DNA of 64,000 nucleotides from Prunella strophiata (taxonomy: Eukaryota > Chordata > Aves > Passeriformes > Prunellidae), in contig JAZBQD010000019.1 in the NCBI GenBank assembly GCA_036583965.1, forward strand, positions 6,428,305 through 6,492,304, given 5' to 3'. Positions 50,801-64,000 of this stretch are shown here, one piece after another. A program made the translations under genes and the position numbers. Position 1 is the first letter of the stretch. The number at the start of each line of letters is the position of its first letter. The notes beneath the pieces are model-generated. The model searched no databases and was not told the DNA's origin. It was given only the letters and a program-made list of their open reading frames with translations.

Positions 50801-53800
50801 TCAGAAGGCAGTAATTAACTCTTTGAAGACTCATCCCAAATCCTACTTTATTACTCAATCCTCAGAGGCAGCTATGTAATCTCATTGTTATTTTAAAGAA
50901 TATCTTTTCAGAATAATTATTTTCCTGGATTGAAAGGAAAAAAAAAAAGAAGTTCAAAGTCCTGGTACTGCCTTGGAGTGTGCATTAGTGACGTCAGACA
51001 TGCTGTAAAGATATCAGAGCAAGAAACATGATATGCTGCAATACTTTTGCTGAGCAGATGCCTTAAGGAGGTCATTCAACATGCCAGGCTCTAAATGCTA
51101 TTTGGGAGTGAGAAAACATTATTTTCCCACTTCAACAAGACTTTTGCTTCCCTGTCATGTAGAAATAACCTTTTGTGCTCAGTGCTATTATTAATTTATT
51201 AGCCTTTTGAATGTCTAAATGTTTTGCAGTCTATGGACTGCATCAAAATGCTGGCTGAGGGACAGGGCAGCACAAACATATGGTGTGTGCACCCAAATCC
51301 ATGGATGTGTGTTTCAAAGAGCAGACCTGGTGCAAGAACACTTCTGCCTATGTATTTTTGACAGTGAGAACAGCCATTTTCTCAGGCACAAACCCCCAAG
51401 GAGTTTATTTAAGTTATAATTAAATGTCAAACCTTATGAGTGATGACTACGTAGAAAAAGTGCTAAGTATATATTTCTATAGAAATCAATTATAGGAGAC
51501 AATGATTTTCTTTCCATTTAGGTTCCATGACTCCAGCACAAGCTGCTGCAGCACAGTGCAGCTGTCAGCCCAGCCTCAGTGCCTGAGCAATTGCTTTCTG
51601 TTCACCTGATGGAACCATCCTGGATGGCCCTGATTTCCTCAGGGGTGAACTCACTCCCAAAGGCTTCTGTGATTCCCAACAGGGAATCACATATCCTTCC
51701 AGCAGATAGGAGGTTTGAAACAATCCCCTGAACATCTTTATGTAACAGGACTTGGATTGTGTCCCTGGTGTTGAATGTAGCATGATCTATTTTGTGCCCA
51801 GGAACAAAACACAGCATTTCTGCAAAGCAGACTCTGGCTCAGCACATCCACCTGCAATGCCAGGCTGCTTCCAAAACAGTTATTGACTGAAACTGCAGGA
51901 GAGGGGTGGAGTCCAGCTGATGTATGTGAGGTGTTTAACAGTTAGTGATCATGGGCTCTGTGAAATCAAAAGGGGAGGGTTTTCCCATCCCAGGGAAGAG
52001 GTGCCAGGTGATTTCCTCCCAGAGGAACCATCCTTCATGGGCTATGATTGGTGACTACCCTGGACATCATCACCCAATTTTAATGAAATGAACTCCACTC
52101 TGCATGTCCCACACTGATACAATCCCTTCTTTGACTCTTCATCCACTCTCACATACTGCCCACACATTCCCCCAAACAGCATTTCCTTTCCTTCTGCAAA
52201 ATCCAACGTTTCTTTAGGAATGCTGCTCCTTCTCACTGGGAGTCACTGCCCCCATGTCAAAGTCCATGTACCTGACACTGAGCCACACAGCAGGTATCTC
52301 TACTGGGAACTGGAATTCCATGAGCTTTTCCACCTGGGTGATTCCCCATGCCAGGGCCTGCAGGGAAACCAATTTTTCCTTAAAAAAGGTGTGTGTGAGA
52401 GAAGAAATTCTGTGACAACTCAGCCAGGAGACTACTCCCCATATGCATCCCTGGACTGCAGAGCTGAACTCCAGCACACTGCCCTGTCAGGAATAGACAT
52501 GTCCATGTTTTTCTCAGGAAGCCAGCTGGAGTGACAGGTTCACAGTTTTAAGGAGGAAAGAATACATTTTGGTACAATGAATGTGGCATTGTCTTGTCCC
52601 ATGAAATCACCATCAGCAGTGCCTGAGCAGAGTTGTCATTGCAAGTGAGATGGCAAAGGGGGGAATGCTGAAGTCAAGGCTTGGAGCACTTCTTATAAGT
52701 GGTAAGAGAAGTGATAAGCTAGAAACCATGAACCAGCTCCCAAGCCCCAAAGCCCTTCCTTCAGGTCTGAAGTGGAGCTAACAACCTCGAGTCAGAGGTA
52801 AGCTGACAAGCTGGAACCAAACCTGAGTCATAACTTCAGCTCTTTCCAGCTCCAGCACACACAGAGGGGCACTGTAATCCCATTGCATCTGCTTCTTGCC
52901 ATGGGTGTCTTGTGCCATACTTGGGGTATTAATGAGCACAAGGGATGCACAGAAATTGAAACCTCCTCTGAAAGCAGCTCCAGTGGCTAGAGAGAAAATA
53001 GACTTTAGAAAGTAAAATTGTAGTTGTGTTGAAGTCCTCTTACTGCAGAGGCTGAAATTGTCTTGTGAAATACTGAGGCAGTCTTGGTTCATTTTCAGGT
53101 GAGATGCCCAAAGTACAGCTGCAGAAAAACGTGTTTCAGCAGCTAGAGGATCACAGCTAATGCTCAGCAATCTATAAATCATTGTTATGAGATTTCTCTA
53201 TGCAAATGAAATTTATATAACCCTCATCAATCGTAAAAAAAAAAATCATAAAGATGAAATTTTGCAGCCGCAATGTGAATTAAAGGATCCCTTAACCTGT
53301 TTTCAAGATACGTCTTTATAGCTAATTAATTTTTAGATGGAGTGTTCTTTGAAAGGACTAATGGATAGTGAACATTGCTGATTGATTATAAAATGAGCAG
53401 GAGGGTTTAAGAAGTGAGCTGTGAATGTAAAATCACTACCCAGCTTTATTAACTTGGCCATATTAAAATTCTAGACTATGCAACTGCGAGAAGCAGGTAC
53501 TTAATACAGTACCTTTGATAAGTGTGTTTTATTTATTTAACATCAATAAATTTCTCTTAGTTGGTCTATAACATGGAGATCTATCAGATTGTCCTCTGAA
53601 CTGTATCTTAGAGACTTCAGCTTTGAGAAATCCAGAATCTGGATTCTATAAAATACAACTTTATACATTTATGCAACGGGGTGGAAAAAAAAAAAAACAA
53701 CAAAATGAAAACCAGCAACTATGAAGAAAAGGAAAAGAAATGCAATCCATATGTCATCCTGCTAGGACTGCTCTCCAGAGCTGCAAATCTACAGGTAACT

Positions 53801-53818
53801 TTTATTGAGCCATCACTA

Positions 53819-54205
<387 letters not shown>

Positions 54206-56689
54206 TCAGCACACAGAGGATTTTTTCACAACCTGTCTTACGCTCCCAATTATCCCAACGCAAGCTCCCAACCATGAAAACTAACAAGGGCAAAAGTTTT
54301 AAAATTAGCTGAGGTACTTGAGCATCTTTAGCAGTAGCCCCAGGTTTTTAAGGTATTTATAGATTGCTCTGTGAAGTGTCACAAAGCAAAAGAGCCAGAT
54401 TGTAAAGGTCTCCTTGTAGCTGAGGATTCAAGTAATGGATTTTTCAAAGGCTACCAAATATAATGAGCACATAACTAATGTTCATGTGATTCAATATTTC
54501 AGGTGTCTGTTCCCAGGTGATTTAGGAGTCCTGGTCTTACAAAAACCTTCTGACATTTGGGTTCTTTCATCCTCATGGCTCTACAGTGAGGGGCAGGAGC
54601 CAGCTTCCAGGGCCCAAGGACCACATTTTAAAGGACTTTTTAACACTTTTAATTCAATGTCAGTTTTTCCTTCTGGAAAACCGACCAAAGTCCTCACTGA
54701 AACTTTTAAGGTAACCACCTCTAAATCTTAAACACATCCAAAAGTATAGTTCTAAACCCAAATTCATCCACTTAAGTAGAGGCTTAGGCTTAAGTCTGTA
54801 TTTCAATGTTTGCTGAATAAGAGAGAGTTTGACACCTGAGACACCTACACATGTAAATACCCTCAACCAGAGGGGAAAATTACACCTGAAGGTTACTTCT
54901 GCAGTGTAGCAGAACAGCTGATTGAGGACTTGGGACTAGCTGTAGTCCAGTGCCATGGACAGAAGAGCTCCAGGGACTGGGAGTGCTCTGACTTAGCCCA
55001 GTTTTCTTTCCTCTGCAAGGAATCCAGGCTCCCACACCTGTGCTAGACACCCAAGCAGGAGAAGAGGATGAGGACACCAGATTCAAAATCACACTTCTGA
55101 CCCAACCAGAACCCCAGCATGGGTGCAGCTTGGAGATATGCTTTCAGGGTTGGATCTTCTGGTTATTCTGAGAAAAGGCAACAGAAAACACACTGAAACT
55201 TTCCAAATCTGCCTCTTGCTCCCTGGGTTTGGCCAGGACCATGGTGTGTGGTTTGTGGCTGACACCTCAAATCCTGAAGCAGAAACCATAGTGCAAAGGG
55301 TATTTTTTGTTTCAGACCCCCAGAGATATCCCAGCTCTGTATTTTAGCAGTTATTAAAAGGGAACTCAGTCAGTCAGTCAGTGGCTATTGATTTCAGGCA
55401 CCTCGAGCAGCCCCTTGGTGAAGGTTAGGGATGTTACAGTTTTGGCATAAAAAAGGTAATGGATTTTAGTATTTCCTCTTGTAAGAACTTTTAACATTTT
55501 GCTCCACTCTATTGTGGAAACACAGACCAGAGGGGTAATCTATCCAACCTTATTACTTTTAGGGGTCAGAGGTTCTATTTCTCTATTTCCATTTCTGCTT
55601 TTGGTGTTGTATCCAGTAAAACATATCTAACATTTCTCAGGCAGAGTGAAATAAAATGTGCAAGTCCTTATCTTCCCTTCTCTGTTTTTATTTTCTAAAA
55701 AATGTCTCTATAACAGAATCATCCCTTAGAAAGGTTATAACTGCATCTCATTGAGCTGCTTTTGATTCTACATATTTTTATGTGATTAAATTTAACTACA
55801 ATACATAACACAGCTGGTACAATTTATAAAACGAGGTGCTTTAAAATGTTTTCCTTAATACAGAGCATTTTCTAGTAACATTATAATTTATCCAATGTAC
55901 TGTTTTGAAATTACCTTTTGCAGTTAATTGTCCTTGTCTCTACTTAGAGTTCAAAACCCAGTTTACAGACATGCTCAACAGAGTTACATAATTTATAGAA
56001 AACAGTCCATCTCTGAAATGCAGAAAATTGCTTAATGGATTTGCTCTCTGAGGTGGACACAGGACAGAGCTGAATCCTACTTTCAGTGCAGAGTGCAGTT
56101 AAAAGACAGTGGTTTTACCACTAAAATGTGAGCAAACCACTTGTTCTCTTTTCAAATTTAGGCTAATATGTAGTTAATTTAACCAAGAGGCTGAAAGCAG
56201 TGGATGCTCACCCCAAAACTCAGGACAACAGTGTATTACAGAATCTGTACACAGACCATGGATAAATGAAATAATATTCATAAGCTTGAGAAGATTTGTT
56301 GTCCCTCAGTGTGGCAGGGATGTGGGACTGCACTGGTTGGGACTTAAGGGCTGGGACACAATGAACTGAACTTATTCACTCTTCCATGAGCCACCACTCA
56401 CTGGATTTGAAACTCTAAACTCCTCTTACATTGTGGTTTATACTCTTCAGAAAGTGCAAAATCTTGGAAGCCTTCAAGGGATCTTGAATTTGACATTTCC
56501 CACACACACTTCTGAGCTTGTCTGCTGGTTATAGATGTGCTAAGGAATGTACAGAATGAAAACAAAACCTACCAGATTCTCCAAAACAACGCCTCTTTTT
56601 CATAAATACAGAGATTAATGTACTACACTTTATCCCTATTAACTGGAGTTCACTGTGCAGAGAGATCATTTCTCACTCAGGACAAGATC

Positions 56690-56845
56690 AGAAGTTAGGA
56701 AAAAATTCTTTACTCAGTGGGTGGTGAGGCATTGAACAAGAAGCTGTGGGTGCCCCAATCCTGAAATGCTCAGAACCAGGCTGGATGGAGCTTTCAGCAA
56801 CTTGGTCTAGTGGAAGATATCTCAATGCATTCCATGATTCTGAGG
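56690..56845 (+). mobile_element. Diverged CR1 3' fragment, sense
   Basis: GAAGTTAGGAAAAAATTCTT, GGTGGTGAGGCATTGAACAA, AAGCTGTGGGTGCCCC, CCAGGCTGGATGGAGCTTTC and CCATGATTCTGAG follow CR1 order. Older than the other sense copies. Confidence 0.8.
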
Positions 56846-57240
56846 GTAATTTACACATTACAACTAAATAAAAATGAAATATTCAGTGCTGCAAAACAGA
56901 AAATTTAACTGGCTAGGTCTAACACAGCCACCCAGAGACACCTACAAGAATTTTTCACTTGCAGGGGATGTTCAGAGCTCCAGGGGAAGTGCTGCTGGGG
57001 CTGAGCTGGGAATGCAGAGGTGCTGATGCAGCCTCCATAATTTCCAAAGATTCTCTGGAGATTTATTGAAGCCTTAGTACATTCCCTCCCAAATCTGCCC
57101 TTTCCTGAGTCCTGAGCACCTCCTGAATGGAGGCAAAGCTCTGGGAAACCCTCCTGCCCTGCCCACAGTGCCCAAAGCATCACTGGGAGAAGGAATGCTG
57201 TAAATTACAGTGCAAGGGAACTACTTGCATACATTTTACA

Positions 57241-57405
57241 CATCACAGAATCATAAAATCCTTTGGGTTGGTAAAGACCTCTAAAATCATCAAGCCCAAC
57301 TATTAACCAAGCAATGCCAAATCCACACTAAGACATGCCCCTAAATGCCACATCTACAGAATTATGGAATCACTATGTTGGAAAAGATCACTAAGATCAT
57401 AAAAA
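57241..57405 (-). mobile_element. Two adjacent antisense CR1 3' ends
   Basis: The first piece starts CATCACAGAATCATAAAATC and continues through GGTAAAGACCTCTAAAATC, GCCCAACTATTAACC and GACATGCCCCTAAATGCCAC. At about 57356 a second CR1 terminus begins (ACAGAATTATGGAATCAC, then TTGGAAAAGATCACTAAGAT), implying a nested or tandem insertion. Confidence 0.85.
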
Positions 57406-60400
57406 TTCTGATTTTGCAACTGAAAGGAGCACAGACAACAATAGGACATGTGAAGAGTGTTGGTGGCAGGCATAGTTTTTGATGAAATAGCTACACTGCT
57501 ATCATTCTAAATACTATGTATGTGTGCCTGTACATAAAATGTACATATATATTTGTGCATATTCACATAAATATATTTAGGGGCAATCATATGCAGCTGT
57601 ATAACAGGTCAGGATATTTCTATGCACTGCTCTATCTTCTATATCCTGATAACCTTGCCAAACAGATTTTGGGGGACATATGTTCTCTGCAGCCTTACAC
57701 CATGGACTGACCTGCCAATTTGCCAGACAGGAGTTCATGCCTGGACCTTTCAGGTAGAAAAATTCTTAAGGACTTTATGGAACCCCCCAGGAGCTTGCAG
57801 ATGGAATGAAATAGTGCTTGAACACAGAAACACTCTGTTTAAACAACATCTCAGAACCCACATGTGTATTTATGTAGAGACAAAATTTATCCTCCTTCAG
57901 ATGGGGATAGAAACTGAGCTAATAAATATCCTAGCAGAAATAAGAGCTTGATGGATCCTTTGGAAGAAAGTTTAGGCAGGCAGTAAAAGAATAAATTCTT
58001 GGTGGGAAATAGCACTGAGTAAAAACACATAAAGGGGACCAAGTCTTCCTAAGGAGGTGCTTTTTCTGTGCAGTCTTAGCTAATAAACCAGCTACCCTTT
58101 AACCATTTTAAAATATCTCCAAAGCCTCATCAGTCATGCTAGCACGAGCCAGACATGATGAATGATGTTGGCTTTCCATCAGGATGCACTCAAATCTTAC
58201 ACTGCTCATGAAAAGCAAAGGCTGATGTTTCAAGATCAGGAAAAACTACCACAGAGAGAAAATGCTCATCCAATCAGCTCAAGTGCCAAATACCATGAAG
58301 TGATGACAGCATGCACACAAAGTGGAGGTCATAATTACATACATTGGTGTCTATATTAATACAAATTCATATTTCTGTGTATCTGCAGTGAAACCTCCTG
58401 CTTGCAGGACAGACATGTCCCAAACTGATGTAGAAACCCAATGAGCAGGGAGTGAATCAGCTCCTGTCACCCAGAGCAGCTCTGTGATGGGCCAGTGAGC
58501 AGCTCTGCACCTCCTGACCATGGCACACTGGGACTGATTGCACAGGTTTACAAAATGATGCAATATATTCACGGAATAAAATCCATCTGTGGCTACTAAA
58601 CACAAAATACTTCCCTCTGGGTGAAATACAGTCCAATGGAGGGTTGGAAACATTCTGGAGAAGCATCACAGTTTCCTTACTTCACCTTCCTACCTTCTCC
58701 TGCACATCTGCTATTGACCACTTTTGGAGACAAGCTGCTGGGCTGGCTGGATTTCTGGGTGTCCTGGCTGGAGACAAACTTGGGAGGAAATAAATTTGGG
58801 ATAATTAGGGGATATTGGACCATAAAGTCACCCCAAGACATTTGGCTTAGCTGCAGTGGTTTTTTCTGCCTAAAGAGGGTATCTGGAGAAGGTGATGCAG
58901 TGGTGCAAATCCATCAGGTGCACTTCCCACCTGGGACAGCCCTGCCAGCACAGCCCAAGATGTGCAGAGATGATTCTAAACTGTGAGAGAGGTCTTCTTG
59001 GCCCTGTGAATGTTTTAGCCTCAACTTTTTTCTGGGGCATCCAGAAGGGCCAGAACTTCCTTGAAAATCAGACCAGAGCTGATCACTGAGCTGCACATAA
59101 ACCCACCCCTACAGGACAGCACGTGAAAGGGAGGAATGGCAGGAGAAAACAGAATTTCCAGCCTCTGAGGCATTGTGAAAACAGTCAGTAAAGCAGCAAT
59201 GACAAGAGACTGTGCCACAGCCCTGGTCCATGCTGGCAAAGGTACTTTACATTATTTAACACAGTGCAACCTTCCCCATCTGCACCTGGAAACACAAAGG
59301 AATTGCCTTTCTTCCAGCATTCAGGACTGCTGCAAGCAGGGCCCAAAATCCAGAAAGATTTTGTGCAAGTATCATCACTGCCTCACATCCTTCTAGAAGC
59401 CCCAGCTCCTGCAGATAGGTTATTTCCATTTTGATTTTATATAGAAATAGTTTTCTATCCTTCCTGACTGAGGAAATAAACCTGAAAGCATGACCATTCC
59501 CTACCACCTTGAAAACTTATAGGGCAAATCAGATTGCCTCAAACTGTTAGTCTGATTTAAAAGAACTGTACCACAGAATTTTTAAATAATTTTCCTATTC
59601 TTGTGCTGGCAAGACCTTTCGAGCTTTGGCAGTGAAGCATACAGGTTTAATTCAAAAACCGTATCAATTCCAGAGATAGGAATCTTTCTGACTCTGGAGG
59701 CTGTGGATCAAATCTGTAGCACACTAGCTGGCACTAAATTAAGACTGATGTTTCTTATCATAATTAACTATCACGCAGAGACACAAAAATATATTAAATT
59801 TGCAAAACAATATGAAAAATTCAGGTTTGTCAGCAAGAACTAATGACACTTTTGAACAAGCATCAGTAGGACTAAATCTTACAGTGGTAGTGCAGATGTT
59901 AATCCAGACCTGCAAGATCTGACTGATTCCAAGGCACTTAAGGAGAACTGCACAGTGCAGAACAGCAAATCACACTCATTTTCAGATCAGTAACCCTTCA
60001 AGTATTTTGCAAAATACTTTCAGATTCAGCACTTAAAAGCCAGCCTAAATCACATTAATTATTTCAGTTCTGCTAGCTGAAAAAAAAACCCCAACCCTTT
60101 CCTCTATGAATCATTTTCTTCTTAGTTAATTTAGAGCTTTAACTCATTGGAACACAGGGGACTTTTCCTATAGATTAAATAGGACACAGCCTGTTCTGGA
60201 AATTGCTACCAGGTGCATGCTACTAACCTGGGGAAATGTTCACAATTAGTCTGCCTTGGTCGACTTCACGTGGAAAACAACACAAAAGTTCAAGTATAAA
60301 TTAACAAGAGCTGATTTGACACAGAGGCCAATTCTGCCACCCTCATTCCACTTGAGAAGAAACCCAAGCTGTAACTAAACAAATTAAAATCAGGCAATTA

Positions 60401-63400
60401 GCCACTAATACTGAGATGGAACTGGACTAGCAGGTTTTCATGTCACAAAGTGCACCCCATGCACAGTCAGTCTTGTCCTGCACAAAGCACAATGCCCAGC
60501 TGCCCAGGCATGGAAATTCAAATTGCTGATGCATGGATACCAAATATCACCTTGCTAATGCCCATGGATGAGAGCTATGGAGCTCCTGGGATTCCTGCTC
60601 ACACAAATGGGAGCTGCTACCTGCTCTTCCTCTAAAGAACTTTCCTCTGTGTGATTTGGTGGGAGACTCAATCTTTTGACCTCCAAACACAAGTAGCATT
60701 AAGAGCAGAAAAAGACTCATCCCTATTTTCACCTGCCATACCAAACTCGAGAAACTTGCTTTACTCTTCTGATACTGCATCATATCCCCTTCCCAGATAA
60801 AAAAAAATTGGAAATAATTAATGAAGCAGACCTTTAATAAGGTCTGGTTTGTCTAATAGCAATTAACAATGGGTTACTCTGGAATTATATGCAGAACATG
60901 CTGAGAAATTAACATGTAACACATAAAGGCAAATAACTGAATACTATGGGATCAGGACCCTAAGGTGAAACAGGCTGAAACATGAATTATTAAATTTATA
61001 TTCATTCTGACCTGAATATCATACTGAGTTCACTCAGCAGCAACCCCCACCAGGATTTCACTGCTCAATATATTTTTATCGCTATGCAGCTTGAGCAATA
61101 TTTTTGATCAATTCCTACAATCAACATCTGAACGCAGTGGACCATTATTTTTCTGCTGAAAAAACAACTTCTTTAAACCTTGCTAATCAATATGCCCAGT
61201 TTAAGTTACTGCACAGCTTAAACAGCCAGCTGTGCAAATAGCAGGAGCTGGAAAGCAACTTTCAGAGCCACTTGGTTGGCATTGCCACCGATGTGTAACA
61301 GCTCATCAGGAGCAAATTCAGGTTAATTGCAGCAGGGTGAATTATGAGGTGCCCTCTGGTAGCTGATGCCTCTTTTCATTAGCCTGGGGACTCCAAACCC
61401 CTGGTCCTCCCTGAGGTCCTTTGCTGGTAACACCTCCCTGTGCAGAGCAGTGCCAGTTAAATTGTTTACTGCTGCTTGAGACGGTGGAAAATTACTGACA
61501 TGCCTTCTCAGGGTCACCTCACTTGCTGTGAAAGTTTGGATAATTAGACACAAGACTGTCTGCCCTTCTCCATTCTCCTGGCAGCTGCAGATGAGTTTTG
61601 TTAAAATGTCTGTGTCTCCTTTTCCCCAGTGTAGCAGCACCCCAGCTCTGCACATGGAGTGCTCCCTGCTCCCTGCTACAGCCAGGACCTGCAAAAGGTG
61701 GGACACTGCCCTCGAGAAGGGGAGGTAACTTATGAGGGGAACATAATGGGGCACCTGGATATCTCCTTTAATGAGTCCTGAAAACTGCAGGTCTGCAGTT
61801 GGAGTCATTCTCTTACTGTTAGTGCTTCTGTAATGCTGATTACTGCAGTGGCTGGGCGTTTAATTATCCACAAATGAGAACAAAATCAAACTGAGGGGAA
61901 CCAAATGTCACAGTGCTGCAAGTTCCTGTCAATCACCAGGCTTCACCTGATTTCAAGCACAGGGAACACCAAAGCTGGCACTGTTGGGGCAGGAGGAAAG
62001 CTGCTGAAAAAAGGGATGGTTGTTCCACGAAGGTGGAAAAAAAGACAAGCACCTGGACAGGATGCCAAGTGTCCTGAGGACAACATTTCTGCAGGCAGGG
62101 AGACTGGATGTGCCAACTCACCCTGGCTGGAGGCAAGGGAACACAGTAAGGAAAGATGGACAAAGGGAAAAAGCAGCAAAATCCATGGAGTGATTCAAGC
62201 CAGGACCTGAGGGAGGAAGAAGCCCTGCACTTCAGATGGAAGCACCAATGTCAGAGACGGGACATGATGGCCCTTAACCTGTTTTAATGTCCCTACCTGA
62301 CTCACTTCTCTTGGATATTCCACATTTAAAAATACATCAAGCCATTCATCTGTGGGTGAGCATTGTTGAAAAAAAAAAAAAACAAAGAACCCCTTCTCTC
62401 TCTCTTTTTTTTTTTAAGCAAGGTAAATAACACACCACCTGTATTAAACCACATTGCACTATTATTTCCTCTGCAAGGAGCAGAGGCTGCAGACAGCACG
62501 TCCTGTCCATTCCTGCTCTCATAGAGGAAATTAATGAGGACACGGTTTCCAAAGGATACTTATTGAATTTCCTCTACTCTAGGTCACTGCTGCATGGTGG
62601 AGAAGATGGACAGACTGGCAGCACAATCCCTTAAAGTTGACTTTCCCTGGGAATACCAGCGTGGCAGCAGATGCTTGGAGCATTCAAAGCAGGTAATGAG
62701 GTTTTCCCATTAGTCAGTTTTTTTAAACCTGGTCTCCCCCTTAGGCAAATTCATATTCCTTGTGCTTGAACTTCTCAAGGCAGAACAGATCAATAAAATT
62801 ATGTTTTTCACTGTCTGATCTGCAGTTACTGTTTCAGGTGCCACAGCTGCCACTAGAAATGTCTTTGCAACTACATCTGGGAGACATTTTCTTCCACAAG
62901 TGAATTTTTAGGACACAATATCCCATAATTACTCAGTTCAGTATTCTGCTAAATAATCTGTCAGAGCACAAAAAAACTCTTCAGTGTGTTCTAGGACTAG
63001 AGGAAGCAGTTTATCTTGCTTTAAGTTACATTTACACGTTCTGCCAATCCCTGTAGTAAATGATGAACACAGCTCTGAGTCACAGAAGAACTGAAGACAC
63101 TTTTGGTAATTAAAGGCAATTCATTTAACCAGATATGGTTAAAATTCTCTCTGGTCAAATGGGGATTAACATAGATACTAGATTTAATACATCTAAAAGG
63201 TAGAAACAAAAGTTCTTACTGTCATGTCATTCCAAACACACAATACTCATTAATAAATGCAATCAAGTTTTGCATGTAATCCATTTAGTGATAGCTCTTA
63301 GATCAGTAAATTACATACTTACTGTTTTCATTGTAAAAATAATTCATTTGTTTAAATACTGCTACTTCCTCTTAAGCCTTTTGTTTTTTAAACAACTGTA

Positions 63401-64000
63401 AGCAAATATAAGATATCATCACTGAGATTAATTATAAAAATGAAATGGTCCAGTGAGCTGGAATACAAGGAATAATTTCCTATGGAAATTGTTGATTTAG
63501 GAGCTTTCATCATAATGACTTCACATCTGAATATGGAAACAGATTCATTCTTACAAGAAATCTCTCTTTTTTTAAAACCTCAGTGTACACCAGAATACAG
63601 AAAGGTGCAGCAGGTATTTCCAAAGAGCATGGCTGTGAGTTTTCCTGAGCTCCTACTCCAGCTGGGAGAATCCAAGTGATGCCCTGGGGGAGCTGTTCCC
63701 ATGCAGCCCCACCCACACTCTGCCCAATCCCACCCCAGTCCCAGGCACACACATTTTTAGGGAAACACATCAGGAGCCTCTGGAGCCACCCTTAGAGGGA
63801 AGAAGCAGCACAGAGCTTCAGTGGGGTCTGACAGCTGCCCTAGGACCAGGAACCCACTGGATTTGCCCTCAGGGAGTGACAGCTCCACCTTAAGAGAAGG
63901 CAAATATTAAACAAGATGTGAGTTCTACAATGAATGGGTCTATTTGAAACAGGCAAGACAGGCTCTGGGTAGTTTTCCTGCAGAGCCACCAGTTTTTTCC

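Overview
This window is vertebrate nuclear DNA, most likely from a bird. Two exons of a voltage-gated potassium channel gene are recognisable, and the interspersed repeats are almost all 5'-truncated CR1 LINE copies, with one solo retroviral LTR. CR1 dominance with few SINEs is typical of birds. A passerine is plausible but not shown. There are no operons or prokaryotic features.

The only gene I can support is KCNH5 (EAG2, Kv10.2), on the minus strand and read from right to left. The penultimate coding exon is at 53957-54153. It encodes the distal half of the cyclic-nucleotide-binding-homology domain. The last coding exon is at 24861-25808. It encodes the C-terminal cytoplasmic tail, with the calmodulin-binding-like segment, the terminal coiled coil and the stop. 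The 28.1-kb intron between them is fully contained. The left end of the next upstream intron fills 54154-64000. The upstream exons (PAS domain, membrane segments, pore, start of the nucleotide-binding fold) are not in the window.

Layout: 1-13.5 kb is 3' flanking, apparently non-coding DNA with one full CR1 3' end, simple repeats, a 98-bp element present twice 6.5 kb apart and one CpG-retaining block. 13.5-24.86 kb lies downstream of the KCNH5 stop and may be a long 3' UTR; a good poly(A) signal sits at 13549-13554. 25.8-54 kb is the intron, with several CR1 copies, an intact solo LTR with a 6-bp target duplication, a 1.5-kb hexamer/pentamer satellite and a 0.36-kb GA-rich tract. 54-64 kb is intron with CR1 fragments.

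The most interesting observation is at 26060-26149 in the intron, about 250 bp upstream of the last exon. It is a diverged copy of the extreme 3' end of the coding sequence, preceded by a good splice acceptor in the correct phase. Used as an exon, it would give the channel a short alternative C-terminus without the calmodulin-binding and coiled-coil regions.
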